NCBI GenBank assembly: GCA_963822765.1
Contig: CAWGJL010000004.1
Coordinates: forward strand, 1-64,000
Length of the DNA stretch: 64,000 nucleotides
Direction: 5' to 3'
From: Palsa-504 sp963822765
GTDB taxonomy: Bacteria > Actinomycetota > Actinomycetes > Streptosporangiales > Streptosporangiaceae
Every line of letters begins with the position of its first letter. The stretch's first letter is position 1. The position numbers and the translations under genes were made by a program. Below the pieces are notes generated by a model. It saw nothing but the letters and a program-made list of their open reading frames with translations, searched no databases and had not been told where the DNA came from. Shown here piece by piece: positions 8,304-15,989 of this stretch.

Positions 8304-9020
8304 ATGGGCGTTCGGGCGGCGGGGGTGCTGCGGCTGGGGGGCCGGCGGTTCGAGCCGTGGGAGTTGCTGGTCATGGCGGTTGCGCCCGGGATCGACCGGG
8401 TGCATGCGGCGGTGGCCGAGGGGGCGGACATCATTGAGCTGCCTGCTCCGCTGGTGGCGGCGGTGCGGGACGCGTATCCGGAGCTGGTCATCGGGGTGCG
8501 GACCGGTTCCGGTGAGGTGGCGCGGGAGGTTTGCGCGGCCGGGGCTGATCTGCTGTTTTGTGACGGCTTGCGGTTCGGGGTCGCGGCTGAGCTGGGGGTG
8601 GGCGTGGTGGGCTCGCTGGCTGAGGCGGCACGGGCGGTGGCGGCGGAGCAGGTCATCGTCGAGGACTCGCGGCCGGTGGCGGATCTGGTGGCTTCGGGAT
8701 GGCCGGTGCTGGTGTCGCTCCCGGACCCGGACCTGGCGCGGGCGGCGGTTTTCGCGTGGCAGGGAGCACGGGTGTTCCGGGTGGGGCGGGTGCGGGAGAC
8801 ACGGCGGGCGCTGCGCATGGTCTCGGCCATCCGTGGTGATATTCCGGCGGTGTTGGTGTTGCTCCCGGACCCGGACCTGGCGCGGGCGGCGGTTTTCGCG
8901 TGGCAGGGAGCACGGGTGTTCCGGGTGGGGCGGGTGCGGGAGACACGGCGGGCGCTGCGCATGGTCTCGGCCATCCGTGGTGATATCCCGCCTGCTTACG
9001 CGGTGCGCGGGCTGGCGTAG
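8304..9020 (+). CDS. Dihydropteroate-synthase-like (FolP2-type) protein with internal duplication
   Basis: The start (LRLGGRRFEPWELLVMAV) and the C-terminal segments (ASGWPVLVSLPDPDL, then ARVFRVGRVRETRRALRMVS) resemble the catalytically doubtful FolP2 group of actinobacterial dihydropteroate synthases. The protein has lost the signature TPDSF segment and much of the barrel, leaving 238 residues compared with about 280 in that group, so DHPS activity is unlikely. A 126-bp block is repeated perfectly 144 bp downstream, adding 48 in-frame residues near the C-terminus. The stop of the upstream SDR is two bases before its ATG, so it is coupled to that gene. Family assignment rests on pattern resemblance. 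Confidence 0.65.
   Translation: MGVRAAGVLRLGGRRFEPWELLVMAVAPGIDRVHAAVAEGADIIELPAPLVAAVRDAYPELVIGVRTGSGEVAREVCAAGADLLFCDGLRFGVAAELGVGVVGSLAEAARAVAAEQVIVEDSRPVADLVASGWPVLVSLPDPDLARAAVFAWQGARVFRVGRVRETRRALRMVSAIRGDIPAVLVLLPDPDLARAAVFAWQGARVFRVGRVRETRRALRMVSAIRGDIPPAYAVRGLA
8717..8986. repeat. Perfect in-frame tandem duplication, 144-bp period
   Basis: The block at 8717-8842 (126 bp) recurs without mismatch at 8861-8986, separated by 18 bp. The period of 144 bp is a multiple of three, so the reading frame of the FolP2-like gene is kept and 48 residues are added. Perfect identity implies a recent event or an assembly artefact. Confidence 0.95.
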
Positions 9021-9117
9021 CTTCATGGGCCTACGGTGTCGGGGAGCTTGCCGGTCGCGCAGAGCTTGTAGGCGATGATCATGTCGTGCTTCAGGTCATG
9101 GTCCGGCACCGTCAAGC

Positions 9118-9944
9118 TCAGGCTCGTGGTGACCACTGGTGGGCGGCCCGCCAGCCGAGCGCGGTGGCGGCGGCTGCGCAATCGATGAGGGCGGCCCAGG
9201 GATCGGCGCGGTAACGGCCGGTGTCGGTGACCGGCACGTGCGGGGCGAGCCGGGCGGTCAGCTCGAGGCTGGGCGCGGTTGCGGCGATGCGAGCCGCGCA
9301 CAGCAGGACCCGGTGATGCCCGGCCAGCGGGACGGTCAGGCCTGGCCGACGGCGGCGGCGACGTCGCGGACGTCCACGAACGCGCCGTACTCCCAGTACG
9401 GCTCCCATTCCGACCGCGGCCGGGCGCGCCACTGGTCCCGGACCTGGCCGTACCGGGCCTGGTCCCAGACCGCCACCGGCCGCAGGCAGACCGTGGCGAT
9501 GCCGGTCCGGCTGGTGAACCCCGCGCACAGGTCCTCGCCCAGCCGCTTGGACAGGCCGTAGGGACGCACCGCCCGGCGGGGATGAGCGTCATCGACCGGG
9601 AAGTAATCCGGCAGCCGCTCCCCCTCGGCGATCCCGAACACCTGCGCGCTGGAAAAGCTGATCACCCTTTTCACCCCCGCCGCCTCGGCGGCCAGCAGCA
9701 CGTGCCAGGTACCCAGCACGTTGACCGCCATGATCTGCTCCGGGCTTCCGGCGCTGTCGTGGGCCAGCGCCGCCAGGTGCACGATCGCCGCACAGCCCCG
9801 GGCCGCGCGGCGCAGGGCCGGCAGGTCCAGCACGTCCGCCCCGTCGACCTGGTCAAACCCGCCCACCTCCCACCCGGCCCGCCGCAAGAAAGCCGCGACC
9901 GGGACACCGATGCTGCCCCTATCCCCCGTGACCAGAACCCGCAT
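9118..9944 (-). pseudogene. NAD-dependent epimerase/dehydratase, frameshifted
   Basis: From the ATG at 9944 the frame encodes an extended SDR: VLVTGDRGSIGVPVAAFL is the NAD-binding start, SFSSAQVFG and PYGLSKRLGE give the Ser and YxxxK active-site residues. The frame stops at 9336, but the natural continuation (LTVPLAGHHRVLLCAARIAA ... ALGWRAAHQWSP) is intact in the next frame down to 9118. Inserting one C in the CC at about 9341 would restore AVGQALTVPLAGHH. It is therefore either a very recent pseudogene or a sequencing error. Between 9023 and 9117 a short minus-strand tail (DHDLKHDMIIAYKLCATGKL) looks like a remnant of another protein. Confidence 0.8.
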
Positions 9945-10273
9945 CAGACCATGATCTCGCCCGTCCCTCGCTGCTGCATTTCGCGCGGCGAGTGGCCGTC
10001 TCGGCGTGCGGGTGGTGTAATGGTCTGCGCGCCGAAGGGCTGAGCTGAACCCGGCCTCGAAGGGCGGCACGGGCGCGGCTGGTCAGCCGGGTGTCGGGCA
10101 TGGTGTTTAATAGGTGGTGGTTGTGGTCGAAATTCGTTACGTGTACCTGCGCCTGCGAACTTCTGACAACGGGCGCCGCGAGTACACGGCCAGGTCTTCC
10201 CGGCAGGCTAGCGGTCGCGATAACCCGGGGTGCACATACGTGCCTCCCGAACGATGGTCTACAGGAGAAGTAC

Positions 10274-10477
10274 ATGGCTGAAGGCACTGTCAAGTGGTTC
10301 AACGCCGACAAGGGCTATGGTTTCATCGCCCCCGACGACGGAACCGCCGACGTGTTCGTCCACCACTCTGCTATCCAGGCTGACGGTTTCCGTAGCCTCC
10401 AGGAGAACCAGCGGGTTACCTACACCGCTGGGCGGGGACAGAAGGGCCCCCAGGCAGAGGAAGTCCGCCCGCTCTAA
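10274..10477 (+). CDS. Cold-shock-domain protein
   Basis: A 67-residue CspA-type OB fold that binds single-stranded RNA or DNA. RNP1 (KGYGFIAP) and RNP2 (DVFVHHSAI) are intact, the start MAEGTVKWFNADKG is canonical, and AGGAGAAG precedes the ATG. The gap upstream from 9945 is 329 bp and includes a long AT-richer stretch just before the gene, as expected for a structured cold-shock leader, although I cannot define its folding. A strong hairpin follows the stop. Confidence 0.95.
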   Translation: MAEGTVKWFNADKGYGFIAPDDGTADVFVHHSAIQADGFRSLQENQRVTYTAGRGQKGPQAEEVRPL

Positions 10478-10487
10478 TTTAATCGCC

Positions 10488-10532
10488 AGCGGACCGGGCT
10501 GGGCGCCTTCTGGCTACCCGTCCCGGTCCGCT
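10488..10532 (+). terminator. Hairpin after the cold-shock gene
   Basis: AGCGGACCGGG at 10488-10498 pairs perfectly with CCCGGTCCGCT at 10522-10532 across a 23-nt loop. It begins ten bases after the stop codon and ends just before the next gene's ribosome binding site, so it probably ends or attenuates the cspA-type transcript. There is no U-tract. Confidence 0.6.
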
Positions 10533-10549
10533 CGCGTTTGGAGTTACTG

Positions 10550-10864
10550 GTGATCCGCAACGTGGTGGTCGGGCGGCTGCGGGCAGCCGAAGATCCCGCC
10601 CAGCAGGCGGCAGACGCCGCGCTTCTTCGCGAGGGCCTCGCGGGTATCGCCGCGCTCCGGTTTGACGGGTTGGTGGCGATGGACGTGGGACTCGATCTCG
10701 GGCTGCGCGAGGGCGGATGGAGTTTCGCGATTACCAATGACTGGCGGGACGCCGACGCCTACCGGGTCTACGACGCGGACGCCGAACATAGCCGGTTGCG
10801 CCGCGAGACCTTCGCGAAGGTCTGCCAGGACATCGTGCGGGTCCAGTTCGAGGTAGACGGCTGA
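10550..10864 (+). CDS. Dabb-type (stress-responsive A/B barrel) small protein
   Basis: A 104-residue protein with the dimeric alpha/beta barrel pattern: an N-terminal strand IRNVVVGRLR, a helix, MDVGLDLGLREGGWSFAITNDW forming the central strands, then a YRVYDADAEHSRLRRE helix and a C-terminal VRVQFEV strand. Members bind small organic molecules or act in oxidative chemistry, but many are uncharacterised. The GTG at 10550 has TTGGAG eight bases upstream; a TTG at 10538 is the alternative. It follows the cold-shock gene on the same strand but is separated by a hairpin. Confidence 0.75.
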   Translation: MIRNVVVGRLRAAEDPAQQAADAALLREGLAGIAALRFDGLVAMDVGLDLGLREGGWSFAITNDWRDADAYRVYDADAEHSRLRRETFAKVCQDIVRVQFEVDG

Positions 10865-10884
10865 CGTCGTCGCCGCGGCCCGCG

Positions 10885-11000
10885 GGCCGCGGGCCTCGGC
10901 TTTGGTTTGCGGCCTCGGGCCGCGGGCCTCGGCTTTGGTTTGCGGCCTCGGGCCGCGGGCCGGTCCGCCGCTTTGGTCTGCGCTTTGGTCTGCGCGGGCC
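10885..11000. repeat. 33-bp GC-rich tandem repeat plus short repeats
   Basis: GGGCCTCGGCTTTGGTTTGC starts at 10891 and again at 10924, giving a 33-bp period with two full units and part of a third. Two copies of CTTTGGTCTGCG follow at about 10971-10994. The region lies between genes and I see no coding role. Confidence 0.8.
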
Positions 11001-11058
11001 TGGGTGCCGTCGGTGCAGGCATCGCTTGAGCTTGATCATGAGGCTCGGCCCGGCGCCT

Positions 11059-11125
11059 GAACGAGGTGAACCTGGGCTTCCACCTTGTCAGAGCGCGGTG
11101 AAACCCGGGGTTCATTCGGTTCGGG
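11059..11125. repeat. Dispersed double-hairpin element, copy 1
   Basis: About 67 bp made of two short imperfect palindromes, the first around GGTGAACCTGGGCTTCCACC and the second around GGTGAAACCCGGGGTTCA. A related sequence in the same orientation is at 53129-53196, roughly three-quarters identical by eye. The rest of the gap 11001-11315 holds no gene I can support. Confidence 0.65.
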
Positions 11126-11315
11126 CGGGTCCGGAGGACACGGAATGCGATGCTGGCGGTGACAGCGTTACAGAAGTCCTATTTCTGGGGCGCGCAGCGC
11201 GGAGCGCGACCACCAAGCTGACCGGCTTGCGCCACCTTCGTGTTCGGCGACGGCCTGATCCGGCTGCAGACGGTCCGCTACACGCTGCAGCGCACGAGCT
11301 GAATCCGGGGACTGA

Positions 11316-11693
11316 TCAAGCGTTCCAGTCCAGGAGCTCGACGATGACGCCGTTCGGGTCGCGCACCTGGAAGGCGCGCTCGCCCCAGTCCTCGGACCGC
11401 AGCGGCATGGTGATTTCCACGCCCTCGGCCTGCAGGCGGGCCAGTTCGCCCTCTAGGTCGTCGACCTCGAAGGCGAGGATCAGCCCGCAAGCGTGATCGT
11501 CACGCTGATCTTCGGGCAGCATATCCAGGCCGCGACGCAAGAACACCACCCCCATGCCCGCGTCGTCGCGGGTCAGGGCGGCGAAACCGTCCGCGGCCAT
11601 CTGCTCCCGGAAGCCGAAATGCCTGGTCAGGAACTGGGCGGAGGCGGCCACGTCGTCGACGTTCAGCGACACGGCCGAGGCGGTGATTCTCAT
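11316..11693 (-). CDS. VOC-family (glyoxalase/bleomycin resistance fold) protein
   Basis: A 125-residue vicinal-oxygen-chelate protein with the two beta-alpha-beta-beta-beta modules: SLNVDDVAASAQFLTRHFGF at the start and a C-terminal VRDPNGVIVELLDW carrying the typical final Glu. Such proteins act as metal-dependent lyases, dioxygenases or drug-binding proteins; the substrate cannot be assigned. Its ATG is 54 bp from a divergent TetR-type regulator with a perfect 20-bp palindrome between them, so it is probably repressed by that regulator. Confidence 0.88.
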   Translation of the reverse strand: MRITASAVSLNVDDVAASAQFLTRHFGFREQMAADGFAALTRDDAGMGVVFLRRGLDMLPEDQRDDHACGLILAFEVDDLEGELARLQAEGVEITMPLRSEDWGERAFQVRDPNGVIVELLDWNA

Positions 11694-11717
11694 GGGTCCT
11701 CCGGATTCGACGCTTTC

Positions 11718-11737
11718 TGTACTCTGTACAGAGTACA
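11718..11737. promoter_or_regulatory. Perfect 20-bp palindromic TetR operator
   Basis: TGTACTCTGTACAGAGTACA is a perfect palindrome in the 54-bp gap between the VOC gene and the divergent TetR gene. A half-site (GTACAG) recurs at 11740-11745. Position and symmetry make it the likely operator controlling both genes. Confidence 0.8.
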
Positions 11738-11747
11738 ACGTACAGAG

Positions 11748-12521
11748 ATGGAGGAGGTGTTCCCGATCCCGTCGCCCCGGACCGGCGCCGGCGACCCGGC
11801 GCGGACGCTGCGGCTGCTGTGGCGTGACCCGGCCGCCGTGCCGCGGCACGGGCCGAGCCAGCAGCTGAGCGTCGACCAGGTCGTCGCGGCGGCCACGACC
11901 CTGGCCGACGCGGAGGGCCTGGAGGCGGTCACCATGCGGCGGATCGCGCAGCGCCTCGGCGTGGCGGCAATGTCCTTGTACACCTACGTGCCCGGCAAGG
12001 CCGAGTTGCTTGATCTGATGCTGGACGCCGCCTACCTGCGGATGCCCCGGGCCGACACGACCGGTCAGCCCTGGCGGCAGCGGCTCACCGCGATCGCGGC
12101 GGAGAACCGGGCCCTGTTCCAGGCCCATCCGTGGGCCGCGGCCATCTCCACCGCCCGGCCTCCGCTCGGGCCCGGGCAGATGGCCAAGTACGAGCACGAA
12201 CTGACCGCGCTCGACGGCCTCGGCCTCGACGACATCCAGATGGACGCCGCCCTGACCCACCTGCTCGGCTTCGTGCAGGCCTGGGCGCGGGCCGCCGCGG
12301 ACGCCTCGACCTTCCCGCTGGACGACGAGCAGTGGTGGGCGGCCAATGCGCCGGTGCTGGCCAGCGTGCTGGACCCGGCGGCTTACCCGCTGGCGGTCCG
12401 GGTGGGAACGGCGGCGGGGACCGCGCACCGCGCGGCCTACAGCCCGGCACACGCCTACGAGTTCGGCCTGCAGGTCATCCTCGACGGGTTCGGCGCGCTC
12501 ATCGGCAGGTCTGTTGGGTGA
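11748..12521 (+). CDS. TetR-family transcriptional regulator
   Basis: A 257-residue regulator with the TetR helix-turn-helix at about residues 45-90 (TMRRIAQRLGVAAMSLYTYV) and a C-terminal domain of the TetR_C type (WRQRLTAIAAENRALFQAHP, then DGFGALIG). The ATG at 11748 is followed immediately by GAGGAGG, so the ribosome binding site is not obvious and the transcript may be leaderless. It is divergent from a VOC protein and has a perfect palindrome upstream, indicating local repression and autoregulation. A long hairpin follows the stop. Confidence 0.88.
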   Translation: MEEVFPIPSPRTGAGDPARTLRLLWRDPAAVPRHGPSQQLSVDQVVAAATTLADAEGLEAVTMRRIAQRLGVAAMSLYTYVPGKAELLDLMLDAAYLRMPRADTTGQPWRQRLTAIAAENRALFQAHPWAAAISTARPPLGPGQMAKYEHELTALDGLGLDDIQMDAALTHLLGFVQAWARAAADASTFPLDDEQWWAANAPVLASVLDPAAYPLAVRVGTAAGTAHRAAYSPAHAYEFGLQVILDGFGALIGRSVG

Positions 12522-12548
12522 GTGTTTGCTAACTATGCCAATCAAAAG

Positions 12549-12587
12549 CGATTGCGCGGCCGGTCCGCTGGACCTGCCGCGCAATCG
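12549..12587. terminator. Bidirectional hairpin between convergent genes
   Basis: CGATTGCGCGG (12549-12559) and CCGCGCAATCG (12577-12587) pair perfectly over 11 bp, with an inner GGTCC/GGACC stem. It lies between the TetR stop and the convergent phasin-like gene and should terminate transcription from the left; no clear U-tract follows. Confidence 0.65.
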
Positions 12588-12659
12588 TGCCTGACCGGCC
12601 GGCTGCCTAGCCGAACTGACCAGAGCTGGCCAGGCGGGCTCGGTCAGGGGCCCTGCGGG

Positions 12660-12941
12660 TCAGGCGCCGTCGCGCTGGGCGGTGAGGGGCGCGGCGACCT
12701 GAAGGACGTCGTTGGCGAACTTGCGCTGGGTCGAGAGCAGCTGCTCGGCGAAGTCATACGCGCCGTTGACCAGCGTCTCCGGCTTCGGCAGCAGATCGGT
12801 GTAGGGCAGGTTCAGCTTGGGCAGGTTCGGGGTGACGGACTGAACGGTCGCGGTCCACGTCTGCAGGGCGTCCACCATGGTGTCCTGGGACGTGCGGACC
12901 AGCTTCAGGATCTCGTCCTGGGCGGTGCTGATGTCGATCAT
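12660..12941 (-). CDS. Phasin-like small helical protein
   Basis: A 93-residue protein dominated by amphipathic helix: DEILKLVRTSQDTMVDALQT, a Pro-rich hinge (PNLPKLNLPYTDLLPKP), then VNGAYDFAEQLLSTQRKFAND. This helix-hinge-FAEQLL layout is reminiscent of phasins and related actinobacterial proteins that coat polyester or lipid inclusions, but I could not confirm the family. The ATG at 12941 is preceded by a good GGGAGAGGAAG site. A near-consensus sigma-70 promoter and palindromes lie directly upstream, suggesting strong, regulated expression. Confidence 0.6.
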   Translation of the reverse strand: MIDISTAQDEILKLVRTSQDTMVDALQTWTATVQSVTPNLPKLNLPYTDLLPKPETLVNGAYDFAEQLLSTQRKFANDVLQVAAPLTAQRDGA

Positions 12942-12964
12942 TGTTTCTTCCTCTCCCGGCATCT

Positions 12965-13006
12965 CTTGTGCTTACTATAGTACGCACAAGGCTTGACTTG
13001 TCAAGC
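12965..13006 (-). promoter_or_regulatory. Sigma-70-like promoter overlapped by palindromes
   Basis: On the minus strand TTGACA (13004-12999) and TACTAT (12982-12977) are separated by 16 bp, close to consensus. An imperfect 26-bp palindrome with CTTGTGC/GCACAAG arms (12965-12990) covers the -10 box, and GCTTGAC-TT-GTCAAGC (12991-13006) covers the -35 box. They are plausible operators for the phasin-like gene. Confidence 0.65.
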
Positions 13007-13054
13007 GCTTGCTTAATATGCCAAGCGGAGCGGAGGTCGCAGAGCGGAGGTCGC

Positions 13055-14080
13055 TTACGGCTGTTTCGCTCGTTTGCCTCGTCGCCAGTGAGCCGGCGGC
13101 GTGCCGTAGCGGTTCTTGAACGCGCGGCTGAATGCCGCCTCCGAGGCGTAGCCGACGTTCTTCGCGATGAGCGTGACCGGAACGGCGGTGTCGCGGAGCA
13201 GGCCGGTGGCGGCGTCCAGGCGTACGTGCACCAGATAGGTGGCCGGCGGCTTGCCGACGCGAGCGACGAACCGCGCGGCGAACGCCGACCGTGACAGGTT
13301 GCACGCTCGGGCCAGTTCCTCGACCGTCCAGTCGTGGCCGGGGTCGCGGTGGATAGCGCTCAGGGCCGGGCCGATCTGCGGGTCGAGCGCGCCGGCCAGC
13401 CAGTTCGGCTCGGCGTCCTGGCCAGCGGCCCAGGCGCGCAGAATCTGGATGAAGATCAGATCGAGGATGCGGGCGACCATCACCGCCGACCCTTGCGAGG
13501 GCGATTGCATCTCGAAGACGAGCATCCGGCGGGCCACTTCGAGCCCTTCGAGCGCTGGGCCGCGGGCGCCGCGCAGGATGATCACGGCCGGGAGGCTCGC
13601 GAGCAGGTGGCTGGCCTGCGGGTCGCCGATCGTGAACGTTCCGCAGAGCCAGCGCGCCGGCTCGGCTGCGCTGTTCCCGGCTGTGCCGTCCCGCACGATC
13701 GCGTGCCCGCGGTTGCCTGCGTCGCTGAGGTGGTGCGGGTCGCCGCGCGGGAGCAGGACGACATCGCCGCGGCTTACGTGCTCGACGTGCCGGTTTCCTT
13801 CGATCCGGAGCACGAGTTCGCCGGCTTCGATGATGTGCAGGCTGCCGACATCGGCGAAGCCGATCGAGAAGGTCCGCAGCGGAGCGTACGCCACGATCCG
13901 TTCTCCGCTCAGCCGGACGCTCCGGAGCAGCTCCGAGAGCAAGTCGTGCGACTGGCTGTCTGCGTCGAGGCCGAGCACGGCTTCCTCAAGCGCTGGCGGA
14001 TCGGCAAACTCTTGCGGCGTTTGGGGCAAGCCGGCTGGCATCGCTGGACGATCGGCAAGATGTCCCGGCGAATCGGTCAT
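13055..14080 (-). CDS. AraC-family regulator with cupin sensor domain
   Basis: A 341-residue regulator. Residues about 60-170 form an AraC-type cupin (SGERIVAYAPLRTFSIGFAD, then HVEHVSRGDVVLLPRGDPHH). The C-terminal 100 residues hold two helix-turn-helix motifs (TVEELARACNLSRSAFAARF and LIAKNVGYASEAAFSRAFKN) followed by YGTPPAHWRR, the standard AraC ending. The ligand is unknown. It is divergent from a small EthD-type gene, which is its most likely target. Confidence 0.92.
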   Translation of the reverse strand: MTDSPGHLADRPAMPAGLPQTPQEFADPPALEEAVLGLDADSQSHDLLSELLRSVRLSGERIVAYAPLRTFSIGFADVGSLHIIEAGELVLRIEGNRHVEHVSRGDVVLLPRGDPHHLSDAGNRGHAIVRDGTAGNSAAEPARWLCGTFTIGDPQASHLLASLPAVIILRGARGPALEGLEVARRMLVFEMQSPSQGSAVMVARILDLIFIQILRAWAAGQDAEPNWLAGALDPQIGPALSAIHRDPGHDWTVEELARACNLSRSAFAARFVARVGKPPATYLVHVRLDAATGLLRDTAVPVTLIAKNVGYASEAAFSRAFKNRYGTPPAHWRRGKRAKQP

Positions 14081-14185
14081 GGTCGCTGCCCATTCCTCTG
14101 ACTACAGTCGACAGACAGATCATCATCGGGCGGGTCCGGGTCCGCTCGCGTGTATCAACCGAGACTAACAACCAGGAGATCAGCC

Positions 14186-14506
14186 ATGACCGGACAAGGC
14201 AAGCCGACCAAGATCAGCTTCGTCTATTCCAACCCCACCGACCCGGACGCCTTCGAGACGGCTTACGCCGACCAGATCGCGCTCGCGCGCAAGCTCCCCG
14301 GCCTGACCCGGCTGCAAACGTCGAAGGTCTGGCCCAAGGAAGACGGCAGCCCGGCCCCGGCGTACCGGCTGCTGGACCTGTACTTCGCCGACTACGCGGC
14401 GGCCAGCGCCGCCGCCGCGGAGGCGGGCCCCCTGGTCGCCGCTACCGTCGAGAACGCCACCGGAGGCGTAATGATCGCCTTCGCGGAGGTCCTCGAGGAC
14501 GCCTAG
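14186..14506 (+). CDS. EthD-family small protein
   Basis: A 106-residue dimeric ferredoxin-like barrel protein of the EthD type (ISFVYSNPTDPDAFETAY, then LARKLPGLTRLQTSKVW). EthD proteins accompany cytochrome P450 systems or act as small-molecule binding or lyase proteins; here no P450 is adjacent. AGGAG precedes the ATG at 14186. The divergent AraC regulator with a cupin sensor probably controls it. A perfect ten-bp hairpin lies 25 bp after the stop. Confidence 0.85.
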   Translation: MTGQGKPTKISFVYSNPTDPDAFETAYADQIALARKLPGLTRLQTSKVWPKEDGSPAPAYRLLDLYFADYAAASAAAAEAGPLVAATVENATGGVMIAFAEVLEDA

Positions 14507-14531
14507 GCCGAGCATTCCAGTCCCGTCAAGT

Positions 14532-14560
14532 GCCCGGAGGGGACAGGTCTCCCTCCGGGC
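14532..14560. terminator. Perfect hairpin between convergent genes
   Basis: GCCCGGAGGG (14532-14541) pairs perfectly with CCCTCCGGGC (14551-14560) across a 9-nt loop. It separates the EthD gene from the convergent MFS remnant and probably works in both directions. Confidence 0.7.
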
Positions 14561-14598
14561 CAGGCCGTGCAGGTTCTGGTGCAGTTCGTCGGAGTCAG

Positions 14599-15369
14599 TC
14601 ACGCCGGACGTGGGGCTTGTGCGGTGGTCGCCTCGGTGTGGGCCGGGGGCGGCGTACTCGGCGGGCGGAGCGGCCCGGGGCGGAGCAGGGCGCCGGCGGT
14701 GACCGCGCCGGCGGCGAAGATGCCGGCGGTCCACCAGAACGCGGTGTCGTAGCCGTGCGCCAGTGCCAGCCCGGTCAGGGCCGGGCGGCCGATGAGCCGG
14801 GCCGCGGCGAGGTGCGCGGCGAGGTAGGAGGTGACGGCGGCGGCGAAGATGGTGTTCAGCAGCGAGGTGCCGACCGAGGCGCCGAGCTGCTGGCCGACGG
14901 TGACGGTGGCGGAGGCCACGCCCGCGTCCTGGGGGGCCACGCCGAAGGTGCCGGTGTTGATCACCGGCGCGATCACCAGGCCCAGGCCGACCGCGGCCAG
15001 GATGATCGGGCCGAGCACGCCGGCGGCGTAGCCGGTGTGCGGCTGGTGAACGTGGTGGTCAGTAGCGACAGCGCCGATGGCACCAGCAGCGCGGCGAACG
15101 CGCCCTGGCAGGCCCGCGCGGTGACCAGCAAGGCGAAGTAGACCGAGGCGACGCCAATGGCCGAGACGACGGCGAAACGACGGCCAGCCCGGCCAGGAAG
15201 GTGACCTTCCGGCCCAGCAGGTCGTCCGAGCCTGCCGCCGAGAAGACGGCAGCGCGACGTTCATCACCGTCAGGTCCAGGACCACCATCAGCTGTGCCAG
15301 GGCGATCACGCCCAGGATCAGCCATCGCCGCCGATCCCAGCCGCCCCCGGCCGTCGTGGCATCAGGCAT
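14599..15369 (-). pseudogene. Decayed DHA2-type MFS drug transporter
   Basis: The start (RRWLILGVIALAQLMVVLDL, then TVMNVALPS) is the first membrane helix of an EmrB/QacA-type exporter and the end (VIAPVINTGTFGVAPQDAGV, then ASATVTVGQQLGASVGTSLL) is its late transmembrane region. Between them the frame is scrambled: motif A survives out of frame as LLGRKVTFLAGLAVV, and most of the 14 helices are missing. Total length is about 260 codons against roughly 480 normally. This is deletion plus frameshift, so real decay and not one sequencing error. Its neighbours to the right are also remnants. Confidence 0.85.
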
Positions 15370-15524
15370 CGAAATCACCACTTCTTTTCTCGGTCGTCGC
15401 TGCGTGCCGATGTGGAGTCAGCCTGGCGTACAACCAGACGAGCCGGCATCGCTCGATTCTGGTGATTAAGTCCGCCCGCGCAGCGGCGAGCCGGACAACC
15501 TCAGTGGCGAGAACGGGGGGTGGC

Positions 15525-15812
15525 GGCACCCATGTCGTGGGGGCGCGTCTGGCAATACCACCGGGGTGGGCGGGTCGCACGGTGCGGGCGGCTGAGCCGT
15601 GGCTGCAGCGGCCGCTGCTGGCGAGCGGCCGGCGGGCAGAGGCCCTTTCCGGAGGCATCAATGGGAACTCGTGAACGAGAGTTTCATGATCGCGAAGACT
15701 TTTATACGACATAGCAAAGAAAAGTCTTCGTGATCATGGAAATCAACAGGATCACTGTCCGGCCAGTCCGGTCAGGCGGTAATGGGAGGCGGGCAGGGCA
15801 GGGGTGCCCAGA
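15525..15812. repeat. Dispersed intergenic repeat, copy A
   Basis: From the TCGTG near 15535 to GGGGTGCCC near 15808 this sequence is clearly homologous to 53303-53530. Shared blocks include GCAATA, GGGTCGCACGGTGCGG, GAGCGGCCGG, GGGCAGAGGC, ATCAATGGGAACTCG and GGAGGCGGGC. On the minus strand both copies read EFPLM(P/S)PER in one frame, hinting that the element may derive from the edge of a lost gene. Copy A carries an inserted hairpin not present in copy B. Confidence 0.85.
15685..15738. repeat. Long AT-richer hairpin inserted in the dispersed repeat
   Basis: CATGATCGCGAAGACTTTT (15685-15703) and AAAAGTCTTCGTGATCATG (15720-15738) are complementary at 18 of 19 positions with a 16-nt centre. 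Relative to copy B of the surrounding repeat it is an insertion of roughly 60 bp. Its base composition is unlike its surroundings, which suggests a small mobile palindromic element. Confidence 0.8.
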
Positions 15813-15989
15813 GAAGTCTCGACGCTCACGCAGAAGGACAGCCGCCCGTGGACCGACGTCGAGGCCAGCGCGCGTTTTCTCGAAGAGCTGAATCACCAGG
15901 ATTCGGTGATGACCTCTCACCGTCCTGGCGGAGAGGCTGGGTCCGTCCGTCGTAGAGGCTCGCACGACCACATGCGGGCGCGGAAACCT

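Noticed and set aside
15362..15712. 116-codon minus-strand frame
   Set aside because: It runs through the dispersed repeat and lacks protein-like composition outside a short EFPLMPPER stretch shared by both repeat copies.
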